A stretch of 46,433 bases of DNA from Amphibacillus sediminis NBRC 103570 (GCF_001552275.1 NZ_BCQW01000024.1:1-46433); one strand, 5' to 3'. Shown: positions 27,924 through 36,679, counted from the first letter of the stretch. Made by a program: numbers and translations. Notes: generated by a model not told the origin, from the sequence alone.

Positions 27924-28466
27924 ATGGCTAAACTATATATATCGCTTATTAAGACGAAATCACCTATTGGTAGATTAATTACGCTTATAAAAAGAGATGA
28001 AGTAACACATGCTGCGATTTCATTGGACAAAAAGCTGTACACATTACATGGATTTGGGCGTCGGTCTAACTGGATCCCGATAATAGCCGGTTTTCGGAAA
28101 GAAACATATTCGGCTGGATATTATGGACGGTTAAAAACTTTACCCGGTATTGTTTTGGAAATGGATGTGACTGAGGCACAATACAATAAAGTTGCGCAAA
28201 TTGTAAGCTCTTTTGCTCAGAACCAAAATAAATACCATTACAGTATAACGAAGCTGATTAGTAATCTTTTCAATAAAGAAATACAGAGCACTAGCAGCTT
28301 TATATGTTCGGAATTTGTCGCTTATGTGTTAGAAAAAGCTGGTATTATGCATTTCACAACACCCTTGAATTTAGTGCGACCACAGATATTATTGCAAGAG
28401 CTTAGAAAGCGCCAGGCAATTCCAGTTTATCAAGGGGATATGAAGCATTACCGGGCTATGGCATGA
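27924..28466 (+). CDS. permuted papain-like (YiiX/NlpC-P60-type) enzyme
   Basis: 180 residues. Pattern of the permuted NlpC/P60 (YiiX/YebB, C92-like) group: His29 in VTHAAISL comes first and Cys128 in SSFICSEFVAYVLEKAG later, the reverse of ordinary papain-like order. Members act on amide, thioester or lipid-linked bonds; the substrate here is unknown. No signal peptide or membrane helix, so it is probably cytosolic. GTGAGGG lies seven bases before the ATG. It sits alone between two R1 copies in the accessory insertion between ytrI and nrnA. Confidence 0.7.
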   Translation: MAKLYISLIKTKSPIGRLITLIKRDEVTHAAISLDKKLYTLHGFGRRSNWIPIIAGFRKETYSAGYYGRLKTLPGIVLEMDVTEAQYNKVAQIVSSFAQNQNKYHYSITKLISNLFNKEIQSTSSFICSEFVAYVLEKAGIMHFTTPLNLVRPQILLQELRKRQAIPVYQGDMKHYRAMA

Positions 28467-28559
28467 GTTTATTCACTCTTTAATTGAACTTAAGTAGCAG
28501 CAGTGCGCTATGATTTTGTCGCCGACGTTATTAGCATGGTGTACTCATAAACCCATTAT

Positions 28560-28765
28560 CGCAGTGTAACGACTCCCACTTCAAGAAATAAGCGAACACG
28601 TCATGCTAAGTGGGAGATCCAACAGCTATTAACGGCCCGATTGGTTCAACTAACCTTCAGTCAGTGAGAGAGGAAGCTGAGACTAAGTTCGCGACGTCGT
28701 GTGGCAATGTCTGCACCAGCACACCCTATGCGTCGGAACCCCCACTGAACGAAGTTTCACTTTAT
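28560..28765 (+). repeat. R1 repeat copy 7 (left module deleted)
   Basis: LE at 28560 after ATTAT (28555-28559); RE ends TTTAT at 28761-28765. About 45 bases between the first GTGTAAC and the central stem are deleted, which removes the second arm of the LE hairpin and the GCTTTTGTAAG segment. The central CTCCCACTT / AAGTGGGAG stem is perfect. It lies 77 bases upstream of the lipoprotein operon. Confidence 0.88.
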
Positions 28766-28842
28766 TTTAGGGATGGGTGCTAACAGATTGGCATACTTGT
28801 AGCGGCAATTCTTTATTAACAATAGTTGTGGAGGTACTTTTT

Positions 28843-29679
28843 ATGAGAAATACAACAAAACGAAAAATGCTCATGCTTATTATTGGCACATTAGCTATTG
28901 TGTTGTTGGCAGGGTGTAATAAGGAAAATATGAAGAATATCGACTTATCAAACATTAATAATATCACGATCGTTTATAATTCCGAGGATATCACTTTTAT
29001 AGAAAGTGATGAAGATGATTTAATAATAAAGGAATACTTGAGCGAATGGAAATCTTCGTATGAGGCAAAAGTATCTGTTACAGAAAACAGCGTCAATATA
29101 AACGTAGGCAAGCGTCCACTTGTTACTACTTTTGGCGCTTACGTTGAAATTTATCTCCCTAAAACATATTCTGGAAATTTAACCGTTGAAACAACCAGTG
29201 GAAAAATCAGTATGGATGCAGCATATTCTTTCGATGCAATCCACATTAAAAGTACAAGTGGTAACCTTGAATCTGAAAAAGTATCCGCAAATACGATTGA
29301 TTTCATCACAAACAGCGGCGAAATCTTATGTCATTCAATCTATGGACATATAAGCACTAAAAGCAACAGTGGCAGAATTTCAGTTTCAGATGCAAGTGGA
29401 GCAGGGAATTATGAGTCTAATTCTGGGGAAATAGAACTTGAATATATAGAAATTGGCGGGGATATAACAGTCTATTCCCAAAGCGGTGGGGTCTACCTTA
29501 CAATGCCAAAAGACAGTAATTTTATCTTTGATGCTAATACGCATAGCGGCAATATCAGAACGACTTTTCCTGAGTTTCTAGCCAGCACAGAAACAACAGC
29601 AAATGGCATGATTGGTGACGAAGCAGGGATAACTATAGACCTTTCAACATCATCCGGGAATATTGAGGTTACGCGATGA
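28843..29679 (+). CDS. DUF4097-type beta-helical lipoprotein
   Basis: 278 residues. The N-terminus MRNTTKRKMLML leads a hydrophobic segment ending in the lipobox LLAGC, so it should be lipidated on the cysteine and anchored outside the membrane. The rest is made of short repeated strands with a recurring TSGxI / NSGEI / SSGNIEV pattern every 15-20 residues, the mark of the DUF4097 beta-helix. I start at 28843, where GGAGG lies eight bases upstream; an ORF start 22 codons earlier has no ribosome site. The stop overlaps the next ATG by four bases. First gene of a four-gene operon with a two-component system; probably its sensed or regulated envelope output (inference). Confidence 0.8.
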   Translation: MRNTTKRKMLMLIIGTLAIVLLAGCNKENMKNIDLSNINNITIVYNSEDITFIESDEDDLIIKEYLSEWKSSYEAKVSVTENSVNINVGKRPLVTTFGAYVEIYLPKTYSGNLTVETTSGKISMDAAYSFDAIHIKSTSGNLESEKVSANTIDFITNSGEILCHSIYGHISTKSNSGRISVSDASGAGNYESNSGEIELEYIEIGGDITVYSQSGGVYLTMPKDSNFIFDANTHSGNIRTTFPEFLASTETTANGMIGDEAGITIDLSTSSGNIEVTR

Positions 29680-30395
29680 ATGGGAAACTAGGCAAACTTA
29701 GCAAAACACAAAAAAGAGCGATTACCTTGTCTGTTTTAGGTATCGTATTAATCATAGCAATCACCCTGTTATTTTTGCCTTATTATAAAAGGCTGTACAT
29801 GCCGGAATTTCAAGACAAAATCAAAGAATGGATTAACTCTTTAGGTGTCGGTGGATGGTTGATTGTCTTCGGTATTCAGGTTTTACAAATTGTCATCGCG
29901 TTTATTCCGGGTGAGCCTATTGAGGTTATTGCTGGTATTTTATACGGGACTTGGGGAGGCCTGCTATTATGTCTGTCAGGTTGTGTAGTAGCTTCCACTT
30001 TTATTTTTTTGATTTCTAAGAAATTTGGAATGCCTCTCCTATACAAGATATTTAGAAAGGATAAAGTCGAAAATTTTGCTTTTATGAAAGATAAAAAAAG
30101 GGTCGAAACCGTCAGCTTTATTCTATTCCTTATTCCAGGTACTCCAAAGGATATGCTGACATATATAGTAGGGGTCAGTAATTTGAAGCTAAGGAGCTTT
30201 TTACTGATATCTACCTTTGCCCGTATCCCGTCCGTGGTATCCTCTACTATGATAGGCTCCTCCATACAGCAAGGGGATTGGACTATAACCATCACTATTT
30301 TTATTATTACAGCAATGATTGGAATATTAGGGATTTGGTTTCATGATCACATAATAGACTTTTACCAGAATAGCAGACACAAGGACCCGGAATAG
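29676..30395 (+). CDS. TVP38/TMEM64 (VTT domain) membrane protein
   Basis: 239 residues with membrane segments at about 15-36, 52-75, 85-112, 150-170, 178-195 and 203-222. The VTT/SNARE-associated domain core is seen in FIPGEPIEVIAGILYGTWGGLLLCLSG and FLIPGTPKDMLTYIVG, including the paired re-entrant proline motifs. Relatives (DedA superfamily) are lipid scramblases or flippases; activity here is inference. It overlaps the lipoprotein gene by ATGA, so the two are coupled, and is followed after 79 bases by the response regulator. Confidence 0.85.
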   Translation: MNGKLGKLSKTQKRAITLSVLGIVLIIAITLLFLPYYKRLYMPEFQDKIKEWINSLGVGGWLIVFGIQVLQIVIAFIPGEPIEVIAGILYGTWGGLLLCLSGCVVASTFIFLISKKFGMPLLYKIFRKDKVENFAFMKDKKRVETVSFILFLIPGTPKDMLTYIVGVSNLKLRSFLLISTFARIPSVVSSTMIGSSIQQGDWTITITIFIITAMIGILGIWFHDHIIDFYQNSRHKDPE

Positions 30396-30474
30396 GCTGT
30401 TTTCAGTCTGCAAAATACAATATTAGCAACAGAAGTTATACTATATTTGATAAAGACAATAAGGAGAATGCACG

Positions 30475-31143
30475 ATGAACAAAATTCTATTGATAGAAGA
30501 TGATGAAGCTATTGCTCGTTATTTAGAATTAGAGCTTAAACATGAAGGGTACGCACTTGTGATTCAAGATAATGGAAAATCCGGTTTGAATTGTGCTTTA
30601 GAAGAAGATTTTGATTTGATATTGCTTGATATTCTGTTACCTGAAATGAGTGGTCTGGAAGTGTTACGAAAAATTAGAAAAGAAAAAAACACGCCTATTA
30701 TTATGCTTACGTCTAAAGGAGAAGTTTCCGATAAGGTGGCCGGGCTGGACAGTGGTGCAAATGATTATATTGCGAAGCCTTTCTTCATGGAAGAATTACT
30801 GGCAAGAATACGCGTTGTTTTCCGAAAAGACGAAACGGATAACATTCTCCAGTATGGAGCGCTGAAAGTACATGTTTCTTCCCGGACTGTTACCGTAGCC
30901 GATGAAGAAGTCCAACTGACAAAGAGAGAATATGACCTTCTTGTATACCTGCTGAAAAATAAAAATATCGTCCTCTCACGGGAAAAAATCATTGAAAGTG
31001 TTTGGGGGTTTGATTTCTATGACAATACAAATATCGTGGACGTATACATTAAAAGTATTCGTCAAAAATTGGAACCTTTTATGCCGGAGCGGATGATACA
31101 GACAGTCAGGGGGATAGGATATGTTATCAAGGATAAGAGCTAA
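30475..31143 (+). CDS. OmpR-family response regulator
   Basis: 222 residues. The receiver domain has acidic residues at 9-10, phospho-acceptor Asp52 in LILLDILLPEMSG, the TSKGEVSDK stretch and lysine in YIAKPFF. The C-terminal winged helix has LTKREYDLLVYLLKN and NIVDVYIKSIRQKL. AAGGAG lies eight bases before the ATG. It resembles VanR-type regulators of cell-envelope systems and not the window's PhoP, from which it differs widely. It overlaps the kinase gene by 23 bases. Confidence 0.88.
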   Translation: MNKILLIEDDEAIARYLELELKHEGYALVIQDNGKSGLNCALEEDFDLILLDILLPEMSGLEVLRKIRKEKNTPIIMLTSKGEVSDKVAGLDSGANDYIAKPFFMEELLARIRVVFRKDETDNILQYGALKVHVSSRTVTVADEEVQLTKREYDLLVYLLKNKNIVLSREKIIESVWGFDFYDNTNIVDVYIKSIRQKLEPFMPERMIQTVRGIGYVIKDKS

Positions 31144-32410
31144 AGTTAATCAGTCCATTGTCGTAAAATCCACAATTACCAATATTGTGCTGTTCGGCCT
31201 TATATTTTTAGCGTTAGGTTATGGTATATATCAAGCATTTTCCAGCATTATGTTTGAAGGGGCAATTCTTGTATTGGAAGACCATTCACGGGTAATTAGT
31301 GATTTTGTAAAGGATGGGTATATTGATATCATTCCCTCCTATGCTGAAGATAGCGCCATTTCCGTAACCATGTCACCCGCAAGCGGAGCAGTTAACTCCT
31401 CGGAAGTTGTCATTGACGGTGTAGAGATTATATATCGATTTATCGTACCAGGCTTAACGGAGAGCTACGATGTAGTTATCACAAAAACATTGGAAAAAGA
31501 ATGGGAATCTATCCGAACTATGCTTATTTTTCTGATTGGCGCATCTGTCATTCTTGTTGCATTTATTCTGTTTATTACAACCATCACCACAAGACGTACA
31601 GTAAAGCCCATTCAAGAAATGATTAACACAATAAACAACGGCGGCTTAGATGTACGTCTGGATGTGGCAAATTCTCAAAATGAACTAAAACGATTAGCTG
31701 AAACATTCAATAAACTGCTCGATGGAATTTGGAAAGTCTATCAAAATCAAGAGCGATTTGTTTCAGATGCGTCACATGAACTGCGAACGCCGTTGCTTGT
31801 CATTCAGGGATATTCGGACTTGCTAGAACGGTGGGGTAAAAATGATGAATCTGTACAAACAGAGGCGGTTGCTTCCATTAGGCAGGAAGCGGTATACATG
31901 AATAAACTGGTAGAGCGCCTGCTCTTTCTCGCTAATGCTGACCAAAACCGTCTGAAAGTAGACCTTAAAGAAGTAGAGCTGCTGGAGTTACTAAACAGTA
32001 TCATTCACGATTCCACACTTATTGATGATTCACACACCTACAGGCTGGAAGCAGAAAAACTTCATATTAGGGCTGACGCTTCTCTTATTAAGCAGTTAAT
32101 CCGTATTCTGCTAGATAATAGTGCAAAGTATTCTATCGTTGGTGGAGAGATTACCGTCAGAGCTTATCAAAAAGACCAAGATACCATTATTGAAGTGGAA
32201 GATCATGGTCCCGGTGTATCGGAAGAAAATCTGTCCCATATTTTTGAACGTTTTTACAAAGCCGACAATTCTCGAACGCGAAAAAGAGGGGGGACGGGGC
32301 TTGGCTTATCCATAGCAAGGCGGATTGTAGAGGAACACAGTGGGAAAATCTTTGCAAGTAACACATCTAAAGGATTATTGATCACAATTTTATTCCCACG
32401 TATTTCCTAA
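31121..32410 (+). CDS. sensor histidine kinase, partner of the adjacent regulator
   Basis: 429 residues: TM1 about 19-40, an extracytoplasmic region of about 90 residues, TM2 about 133-153, HAMP, HisKA with His219 in VSDASHELRTPLL, and an ATPase domain with DNSAKYS, DHGPGVSEENL, IFERFYKADNSR and GGTGLGLSIA. The ATG lies within the regulator gene (23-base overlap), with GGGGGATAGGAT just upstream. Together with the lipoprotein and VTT genes it forms a regulated envelope module. The signal is unknown. Confidence 0.88.
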   Translation: MLSRIRAKVNQSIVVKSTITNIVLFGLIFLALGYGIYQAFSSIMFEGAILVLEDHSRVISDFVKDGYIDIIPSYAEDSAISVTMSPASGAVNSSEVVIDGVEIIYRFIVPGLTESYDVVITKTLEKEWESIRTMLIFLIGASVILVAFILFITTITTRRTVKPIQEMINTINNGGLDVRLDVANSQNELKRLAETFNKLLDGIWKVYQNQERFVSDASHELRTPLLVIQGYSDLLERWGKNDESVQTEAVASIRQEAVYMNKLVERLLFLANADQNRLKVDLKEVELLELLNSIIHDSTLIDDSHTYRLEAEKLHIRADASLIKQLIRILLDNSAKYSIVGGEITVRAYQKDQDTIIEVEDHGPGVSEENLSHIFERFYKADNSRTRKRGGTGLGLSIARRIVEEHSGKIFASNTSKGLLITILFPRIS

Positions 32411-32454
32411 AGTATATTAGCCTTAATTTGGATATGGATAATGGTTACCACTTC

Positions 32455-32482
32455 TTTCACACAGGTCTCTTCCTGTGTGAAA
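32455..32482 (+). terminator. hairpin after the two-component operon
   Basis: An 11-bp stem TTTCACACAGG / CCTGTGTGAAA with a six-base loop, 44 bases after the kinase stop. No T run follows on the plus strand, so intrinsic termination is doubtful. Confidence 0.45.
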
Positions 32483-32495
32483 AAAGACGTGATAA

Positions 32496-32527
32496 GTAAG
32501 TGGTCTGGAAATTTCCAGATCACTTAC
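32496..32527 (-). terminator. terminator of ytoI-nrnA
   Basis: A near-perfect palindrome of two 16-base arms (AGTAAGTG-TCTGGAAA type) at 32496-32527, reaching the nrnA stop codon. On the minus strand it is followed by TTATCACGTCTTTTTT. It may work from both sides between the converging operons. Confidence 0.6.
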
Positions 32528-33474
32528 TAATTAACAAGCTCTTCTAATGCATCGATTAATTGATCGGCTTCCTCCCAGCTATAGACAGTCGCACCTGAAG
32601 CAAGTGGATGTCCTCCACCGTTGTACCTTGCTGCGACTTGATTGATTACCGGTCCTTTTGATCGTAGCCGCACCCGAATACTCTCTTCATCCTCGACGAA
32701 CATTGCCCAGCATTTAATCCCCTCAATGTCCCCATATAATCCAACGAGCATACTTGTTTGATCAGGTGTCACCTGATAGCGTTCTAAGATATCCTTAGAT
32801 AGCTTCACTGCACAAACACCTGATTCACTGACATTAAGCTGCTCTAATAAGTATCCTTTCAGCCGAGCGATAGGGATACTTATCCTATACATGTCATGAT
32901 ACAGCTGAGTACGGTCAAATTGATACTGAATGAGCTGGGCTGCGATATGAAATGTTTGTTCAGTTGTACTTGGATAAAGAAAGCGACCTGTATCGCCTAC
33001 AATCCCGGCATATAATAATCGAGCAACCTCATCAGTTAAATCCAATCCTTGGTTGCGACTATAATCAATGAATTGAAAAATCATTTCTGAAGTAGAGCTT
33101 GCATTCGTATCTACCCAACTTATATTTCCATATACATCTACTTCTGGATGGTGATCAATTTTTATGACTTCTTGAGCAGATTGATAACGTGTGTCATCTA
33201 TTCTTGGTCGATTTGCTGTATCACATACAATAGCAAGAGCTTCAGTAAAAGTCCGATCATCGACTTGATCCATTTTAGCCAAAAAGTTTAATGACGACTC
33301 ATCTTCCCCCGTGCAATAAACAGCTTTATCAGGAAAATTAGCTTGAATAAATTTAGCAAGTCCGACCTGAGAGCCGAATGCATCAGGATCAGGGCGAACA
33401 TGCCGATGAATAATAATCGTTTGATAGTGTTCAATTTTTTTTAAGATAGCTGTTAGCAATTCCAATTCCTGCAC
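32527..33474 (-). CDS. nrnA: oligoribonuclease / pAp phosphatase NrnA
   Basis: DHH-DHHA1 enzyme that degrades very short RNA and dephosphorylates 3'-phosphoadenosine 5'-phosphate. 315 residues. The DHH domain has IIIHRHVRPDPDAFGSQ (residues 20-36), the CDTAN motif and IDHHPEVD; the C-terminal DHHA1 domain has VRLRSKGP and NGGGHPLASGA. It lies 11 bases downstream of ytoI and must share its transcript. B. subtilis has ytpI between the two; it is missing here. Confidence 0.95.
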   Translation of the reverse strand: MQELELLTAILKKIEHYQTIIIHRHVRPDPDAFGSQVGLAKFIQANFPDKAVYCTGEDESSLNFLAKMDQVDDRTFTEALAIVCDTANRPRIDDTRYQSAQEVIKIDHHPEVDVYGNISWVDTNASSTSEMIFQFIDYSRNQGLDLTDEVARLLYAGIVGDTGRFLYPSTTEQTFHIAAQLIQYQFDRTQLYHDMYRISIPIARLKGYLLEQLNVSESGVCAVKLSKDILERYQVTPDQTSMLVGLYGDIEGIKCWAMFVEDEESIRVRLRSKGPVINQVAARYNGGGHPLASGATVYSWEEADQLIDALEELVN

Positions 33475-33485
33475 CTCTTTTTTTA

Positions 33486-34799
33486 TTAGTAACGTTCAAT
33501 GAGTTGACCCATTAATACGGCTTTACCGACAATATCTTTATCATGATGAAGCTCTATGTCAATCTTAACTGATTTTCTACCTATCTCAAGAATCCGTGGT
33601 GTAATTTCAATGGTGTCTTCTAACTGTACAGGCTTAATAAAATAGACCGAAATATTCTCGACCACTAGATCGCCCTTTTTCAAGTAAGTCATTAAACGAC
33701 TACTTACCTCACTAATAAATGAAACGAAGACGCCATTCGAAAGGGTGCCTAATGCATTGGTCATTTGTGGTGTTACCTGTGACTTAAAGGTAAAATGTGA
33801 GCCTTCCTGCTGAACAGTTAAACCACTCGTTACGATATCATCAATGGTTTCACCAACTTGCGGCTGCCGTTGCACATGCTGGAGCGCCTTTAAAACATCT
33901 TGCCTAGAAATGAGCCCTACTAAACGATGATTTGGGCTGACAACGGGGACAATTTCAATCCCTTCCCATACCATCATATGGGCCGCATAGGCAAGCGATG
34001 TTTCCTTCAACACGGTCATTGGACTTTTTGTCATAACTTTATCTATGGTAAGATCCTTCGTCTTACCGATCACATCTTTTGAAGTGACAATGCCGACCAC
34101 TCGCATTTGTTCATCTACTACTGGATAACGAGAATGTGTTGTCGTGTCTTTCAAATAATACCAGCGTGATAAGGTATCCGTTCGCTTTAAATAGTGCGTC
34201 TTTTCATACGGTGTATAAATATCACTTACTAAGACAATTTCTTTTTTTATCAGTTGGTCATAAATTGCTCGATTTATCATGGCGGCCACTGTAAAGGTAT
34301 CATAACTCGTTGAAATAATTGGCAATTTTCTTTGATCTGCTAACCGCTTAATGTGCTCATCAGTATCAAATCCACCCGTTATAAGAACGGCTGCTCCTTC
34401 TTCTAAGGCTAACTGGTGAGCCTCAACTCTATTCCCAATAATCAAGAGAGAATCTTTTTCTAAATAACGCATCATTGCCTCTGTCTTCATCGCTCCAATT
34501 ACAAATTTATGCAGCGTCTTATATAAACCTTCTCTCCCTCCTAGCACTTGACCATCGACAATACCGATTATTTCTGCAAATGTTAAATGTTCAAAATTTT
34601 CTTTCTTCTTCTGTTCTATCCGAATCGTTCCCACACGTTCAATCGTGCTTACTAACCCTTGATTCTCAGCTTCTTTAATCGCTCGATAGGCTGTTCCCTC
34701 ACTAACTCTTAACTCTTTGGCAATCTGTCTTACTGATATCTTGTTTCCCACTTTAAGAGATTCTATGTATTTCAGTATTTGTTCATGCTTTGTTGCCAT
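33486..34799 (-). CDS. ytoI: CBS-domain regulator-like protein YtoI
   Basis: 437 residues with four parts: an N-terminal winged helix (about 1-65, VRQIAKELRVSEGTAYRAIKEA), a DRTGG domain (about 70-180), two CBS repeats (about 190-310, KDVIGKTKDLTIDKVMTKSP and SRQDVLKALQHV) and a C-terminal hot-dog/thioesterase-like domain (about 325-437). The CBS pair suggests an adenine-nucleotide ligand, and the helix suggests DNA binding; the function is unknown in the family. Its own promoter is readable upstream, and nrnA follows after 11 bases. Confidence 0.9.
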   Translation of the reverse strand: MATKHEQILKYIESLKVGNKISVRQIAKELRVSEGTAYRAIKEAENQGLVSTIERVGTIRIEQKKKENFEHLTFAEIIGIVDGQVLGGREGLYKTLHKFVIGAMKTEAMMRYLEKDSLLIIGNRVEAHQLALEEGAAVLITGGFDTDEHIKRLADQRKLPIISTSYDTFTVAAMINRAIYDQLIKKEIVLVSDIYTPYEKTHYLKRTDTLSRWYYLKDTTTHSRYPVVDEQMRVVGIVTSKDVIGKTKDLTIDKVMTKSPMTVLKETSLAYAAHMMVWEGIEIVPVVSPNHRLVGLISRQDVLKALQHVQRQPQVGETIDDIVTSGLTVQQEGSHFTFKSQVTPQMTNALGTLSNGVFVSFISEVSSRLMTYLKKGDLVVENISVYFIKPVQLEDTIEITPRILEIGRKSVKIDIELHHDKDIVGKAVLMGQLIERY

Positions 34800-34850
34800 A
34801 TATCATCACCGTACTTTCTTATCTGTACTAATATTATTATTAATAGTGTT

Positions 34851-34879
34851 ATTATACAGCTCAATGACTAAAGTAGCAA
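34851..34879 (-). promoter_or_regulatory. sigma-A promoter of ytoI-nrnA
   Basis: Minus strand TTGCTA (complement of 34874-34879), 17 bases, perfect TATAAT (complement of 34851-34856), 52 bases before the ytoI ATG. Confidence 0.6.
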
Positions 34880-35033
34880 TTCCATTAATCAGTATTCCAT
34901 ACCATTTACCCAAACTTTGGTATACGTTTAGCATCTAATGTTCCAGGATTTTATTCGTGTGGCAATGTGGGTTTTCACAGTGTGAGGAAGATTGAAATTG
35001 AAAGACTCACCACTTATCGACCTAAAGGTTTGA
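34880..35033. other. intergenic, no recognised gene
   Basis: Between the ytoI promoter and R1 fragment 8. CTCACCACTTAT at 35007-35018 matches the R2 hairpin start and may be a tiny R2 remnant. Nothing else is recognised. Confidence 0.35.
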
Positions 35034-35102
35034 TTGAAGCGGGAGGCTTACAAAAGCCCTTGGATGGGGCGAGTAATCGCAGCCCCAGCCAGTTGCACTG
35101 CG
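35034..35102 (-). repeat. R1 repeat fragment 8 (left end only)
   Basis: LE third of R1: from TTGAAGCGGGAGGCTTAC to CACTGCG at 35102, flanked by ATAAA at 35103-35107. The right two-thirds are absent. Confidence 0.8.
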
Positions 35103-35234
35103 ATAAATTAAGATCATTAGCTGCTTTCCTTCTTATCATACGCAGTGATATAACGATGAAGAGTTGGTTTGCTTCAGATTCATTAACTTTTTTTTCTTAT
35201 CTTAGCAAAAAAAGCATAAACTTAGTTTGAATAG

Positions 35235-35268
35235 GTTTTTCAATTAGCTTTTAGTGGTATATTATAAT
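35235..35268 (+). promoter_or_regulatory. promoter region of the universal stress gene
   Basis: TATAAT at 35263-35268 is a perfect -10 box but has no good -35 partner. GTTTTT (35235-35240), 14 bases, TGGTAT (35255-35260) resembles a sigma-B promoter (GTTTAA, 12-15 bases, GGGTAT). General-stress control would suit the gene; the call is tentative. Confidence 0.35.
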
Positions 35269-35292
35269 ATATTGGTTAAGGAGTGATGAAAA

Positions 35293-35751
35293 ATGCCATC
35301 AGAAGAGTATAAGCGCATTGTTGTTGCAGTAGATGGTTCGCAAGCATCTTTGAAAGCCTTTACAAAAGCTATTCAAGTTGCCAAGCGCAATAACGCAACT
35401 CTGATTATCGCCCATGTTGTCGACACTAAAACCATTTCAACAGCAGAGATTTACGACCAGTCCATGATTAACCGATCAGAAAGCTATGCTAATCAGCTGC
35501 TTAATGAATATAAAGCAAAAGCTGAAAAGGAAGGGTTAAAGCATGTTAAAACACATATCGATTATGGTTCTCCAAAGGTTCGTATTCCTAAATATGTTGC
35601 AAAGGCATATAAGGCAGACTTAATCATGTGTGGGGCTACCGGTCTCAATGCTGTAGAACGCTTTCTGATTGGTAGTGTTTCAGAAAACATTACACGATAC
35701 GCTCCGTGCGATGTTCTGGTAGTACGCTCTGACGAAGAAGATAAGGAATAA
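35293..35751 (+). CDS. universal stress protein (UspA family)
   Basis: 152 residues, single Usp domain. It has the opening strand IVVAVDGSQASLKAF (residues 9-23) and the ATP-binding pattern GATGLNAVERFLIGSVSENI near residue 117 (G-x2-G-x9-GS), so it probably binds ATP. AAGGAG lies nine bases upstream of the ATG. The TAA stop (35749-35751) lies within the ATAAA that begins R1 copy 9, so the repeat was inserted exactly at the end of the gene and no codon was lost that I can see. Role: stress survival of unknown mechanism. Confidence 0.9.
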   Translation: MPSEEYKRIVVAVDGSQASLKAFTKAIQVAKRNNATLIIAHVVDTKTISTAEIYDQSMINRSESYANQLLNEYKAKAEKEGLKHVKTHIDYGSPKVRIPKYVAKAYKADLIMCGATGLNAVERFLIGSVSENITRYAPCDVLVVRSDEEDKE

Positions 35752-35950
35752 AGTGAAACTTCGTTCAGCAGGGGGTTCGACGCAGAGGATGTGCTCGTGC
35801 AGACGTTGCGACACGATATTGCGAACTTAGTCAGCTTCCTCTCTCCCACACTGAACGTTAGTTGAACCATATTGGCTGTCGGATCTCCCACTTAGACATG
35901 ACGTGTTCCCTTATTTCTTGAAGGCGGGACTTATAGCCAGTTACACTGCG
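35748..35950 (-). repeat. R1 repeat copy 9
   Basis: RE ATAAA at 35748-35752 includes the stop codon of the universal stress gene. LE ends at 35950, flanked by ATAAA. Length is 203 bases: the LE hairpin's inner arm (the CGAGTAATCGCAGCCCC segment) and part of the complementary module are deleted. Confidence 0.88.
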
Positions 35951-35984
35951 ATAAAATTGGAAAAATAGCTTAGTATAAAATGAA

Positions 35985-36017
35985 GAGCCGATCAATTTTT
36001 GTCTGATTGATTGGCTC
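35985..36017. terminator. bidirectional terminator
   Basis: Stem GAGCC-g-ATCAAT / ATTGAT-t-GGCTC with a ten-base loop, followed by TTTTC on the plus strand and by TTCATTTTATA on the minus strand. It ends the accessory ABC operon, and the stress-protein transcript from the other side. Confidence 0.75.
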
Positions 36018-36025
36018 TTTTCATA

Positions 36026-36679
36026 CTATTTAGGATATTGTTCTAGTAGTTCATGCTTAAGAGCCATAAGGGCTGCTAAAGCTTCATCTGAGCTAACGAA
36101 GAATTCATTATCTTTCACAGATACATATGGCACGTAGCGATCATCTTCGGTCACGGACAAGATCGTATGATCCTTATCTTGATAATTAAAAATAGGTGGG
36201 ATAATAAATTCTGGTAGTAAATAGATCTTTTCCTCCGGATCAAGTGTTTCAAGCTGTTCATCTAAAAAGATTAAATACTCTTCTCCAGGTTGCATAACAT
36301 TGATAAAATTTAAGTTAGCTGACATATTATCAAAGAAAAGACACCAATCCGTTGACATGACACCTATCTGGTCGCCTCTCTTTAATTCAGAACTACGGTA
36401 GACCTCTTCTATTTCAACAAACTGGATATTATTTTTAAAAGTATAATCCATCGCTCCATTCGCGCTCACTCTTATAATTGATTTACTTTTTGGTAGCTCT
36501 TTTCGCATCGATTCAATTAAATTTGGTGACATATCAAAATCCCACAAAGCCACAGAAAAATGTTCAAGTGGATTAGCTTCAGCTGTCACATTCGTGTAGG
36601 TTTGCCGAAAAAAAATACCAGTCCCAGCCGCAACCACTATTGCCCCTCCTAATAAAGACAACAAGATTTTATTCAGCAT
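36026..36679 (-). CDS. membrane-anchored extracytoplasmic protein of the ABC cassette
   Basis: 217 residues. One N-terminal membrane helix (about 5-23, ILLSLLGGAIVVAAGTGIFF), the remainder hydrophilic and expected outside the membrane, rich in acidic residues and aromatics (VALWDFDMSPNLI, STDWCLFFDN). I do not recognise the family. Its ATG lies inside the ATPase gene (11-base overlap), so it is the last gene of the same translationally coupled unit. It may be a substrate-binding or immunity-type accessory subunit; this is inference from position only. Confidence 0.65.
   Translation of the reverse strand: MLNKILLSLLGGAIVVAAGTGIFFRQTYTNVTAEANPLEHFSVALWDFDMSPNLIESMRKELPKSKSIIRVSANGAMDYTFKNNIQFVEIEEVYRSSELKRGDQIGVMSTDWCLFFDNMSANLNFINVMQPGEEYLIFLDEQLETLDPEEKIYLLPEFIIPPIFNYQDKDHTILSVTEDDRYVPYVSVKDNEFFVSSDEALAALMALKHELLEQYPK

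Noticed and set aside
30396-30474. Separate promoter for the response regulator
   Set aside because: TATACT is present but no -35 box at a proper distance was found; read-through from the lipoprotein promoter is as likely.
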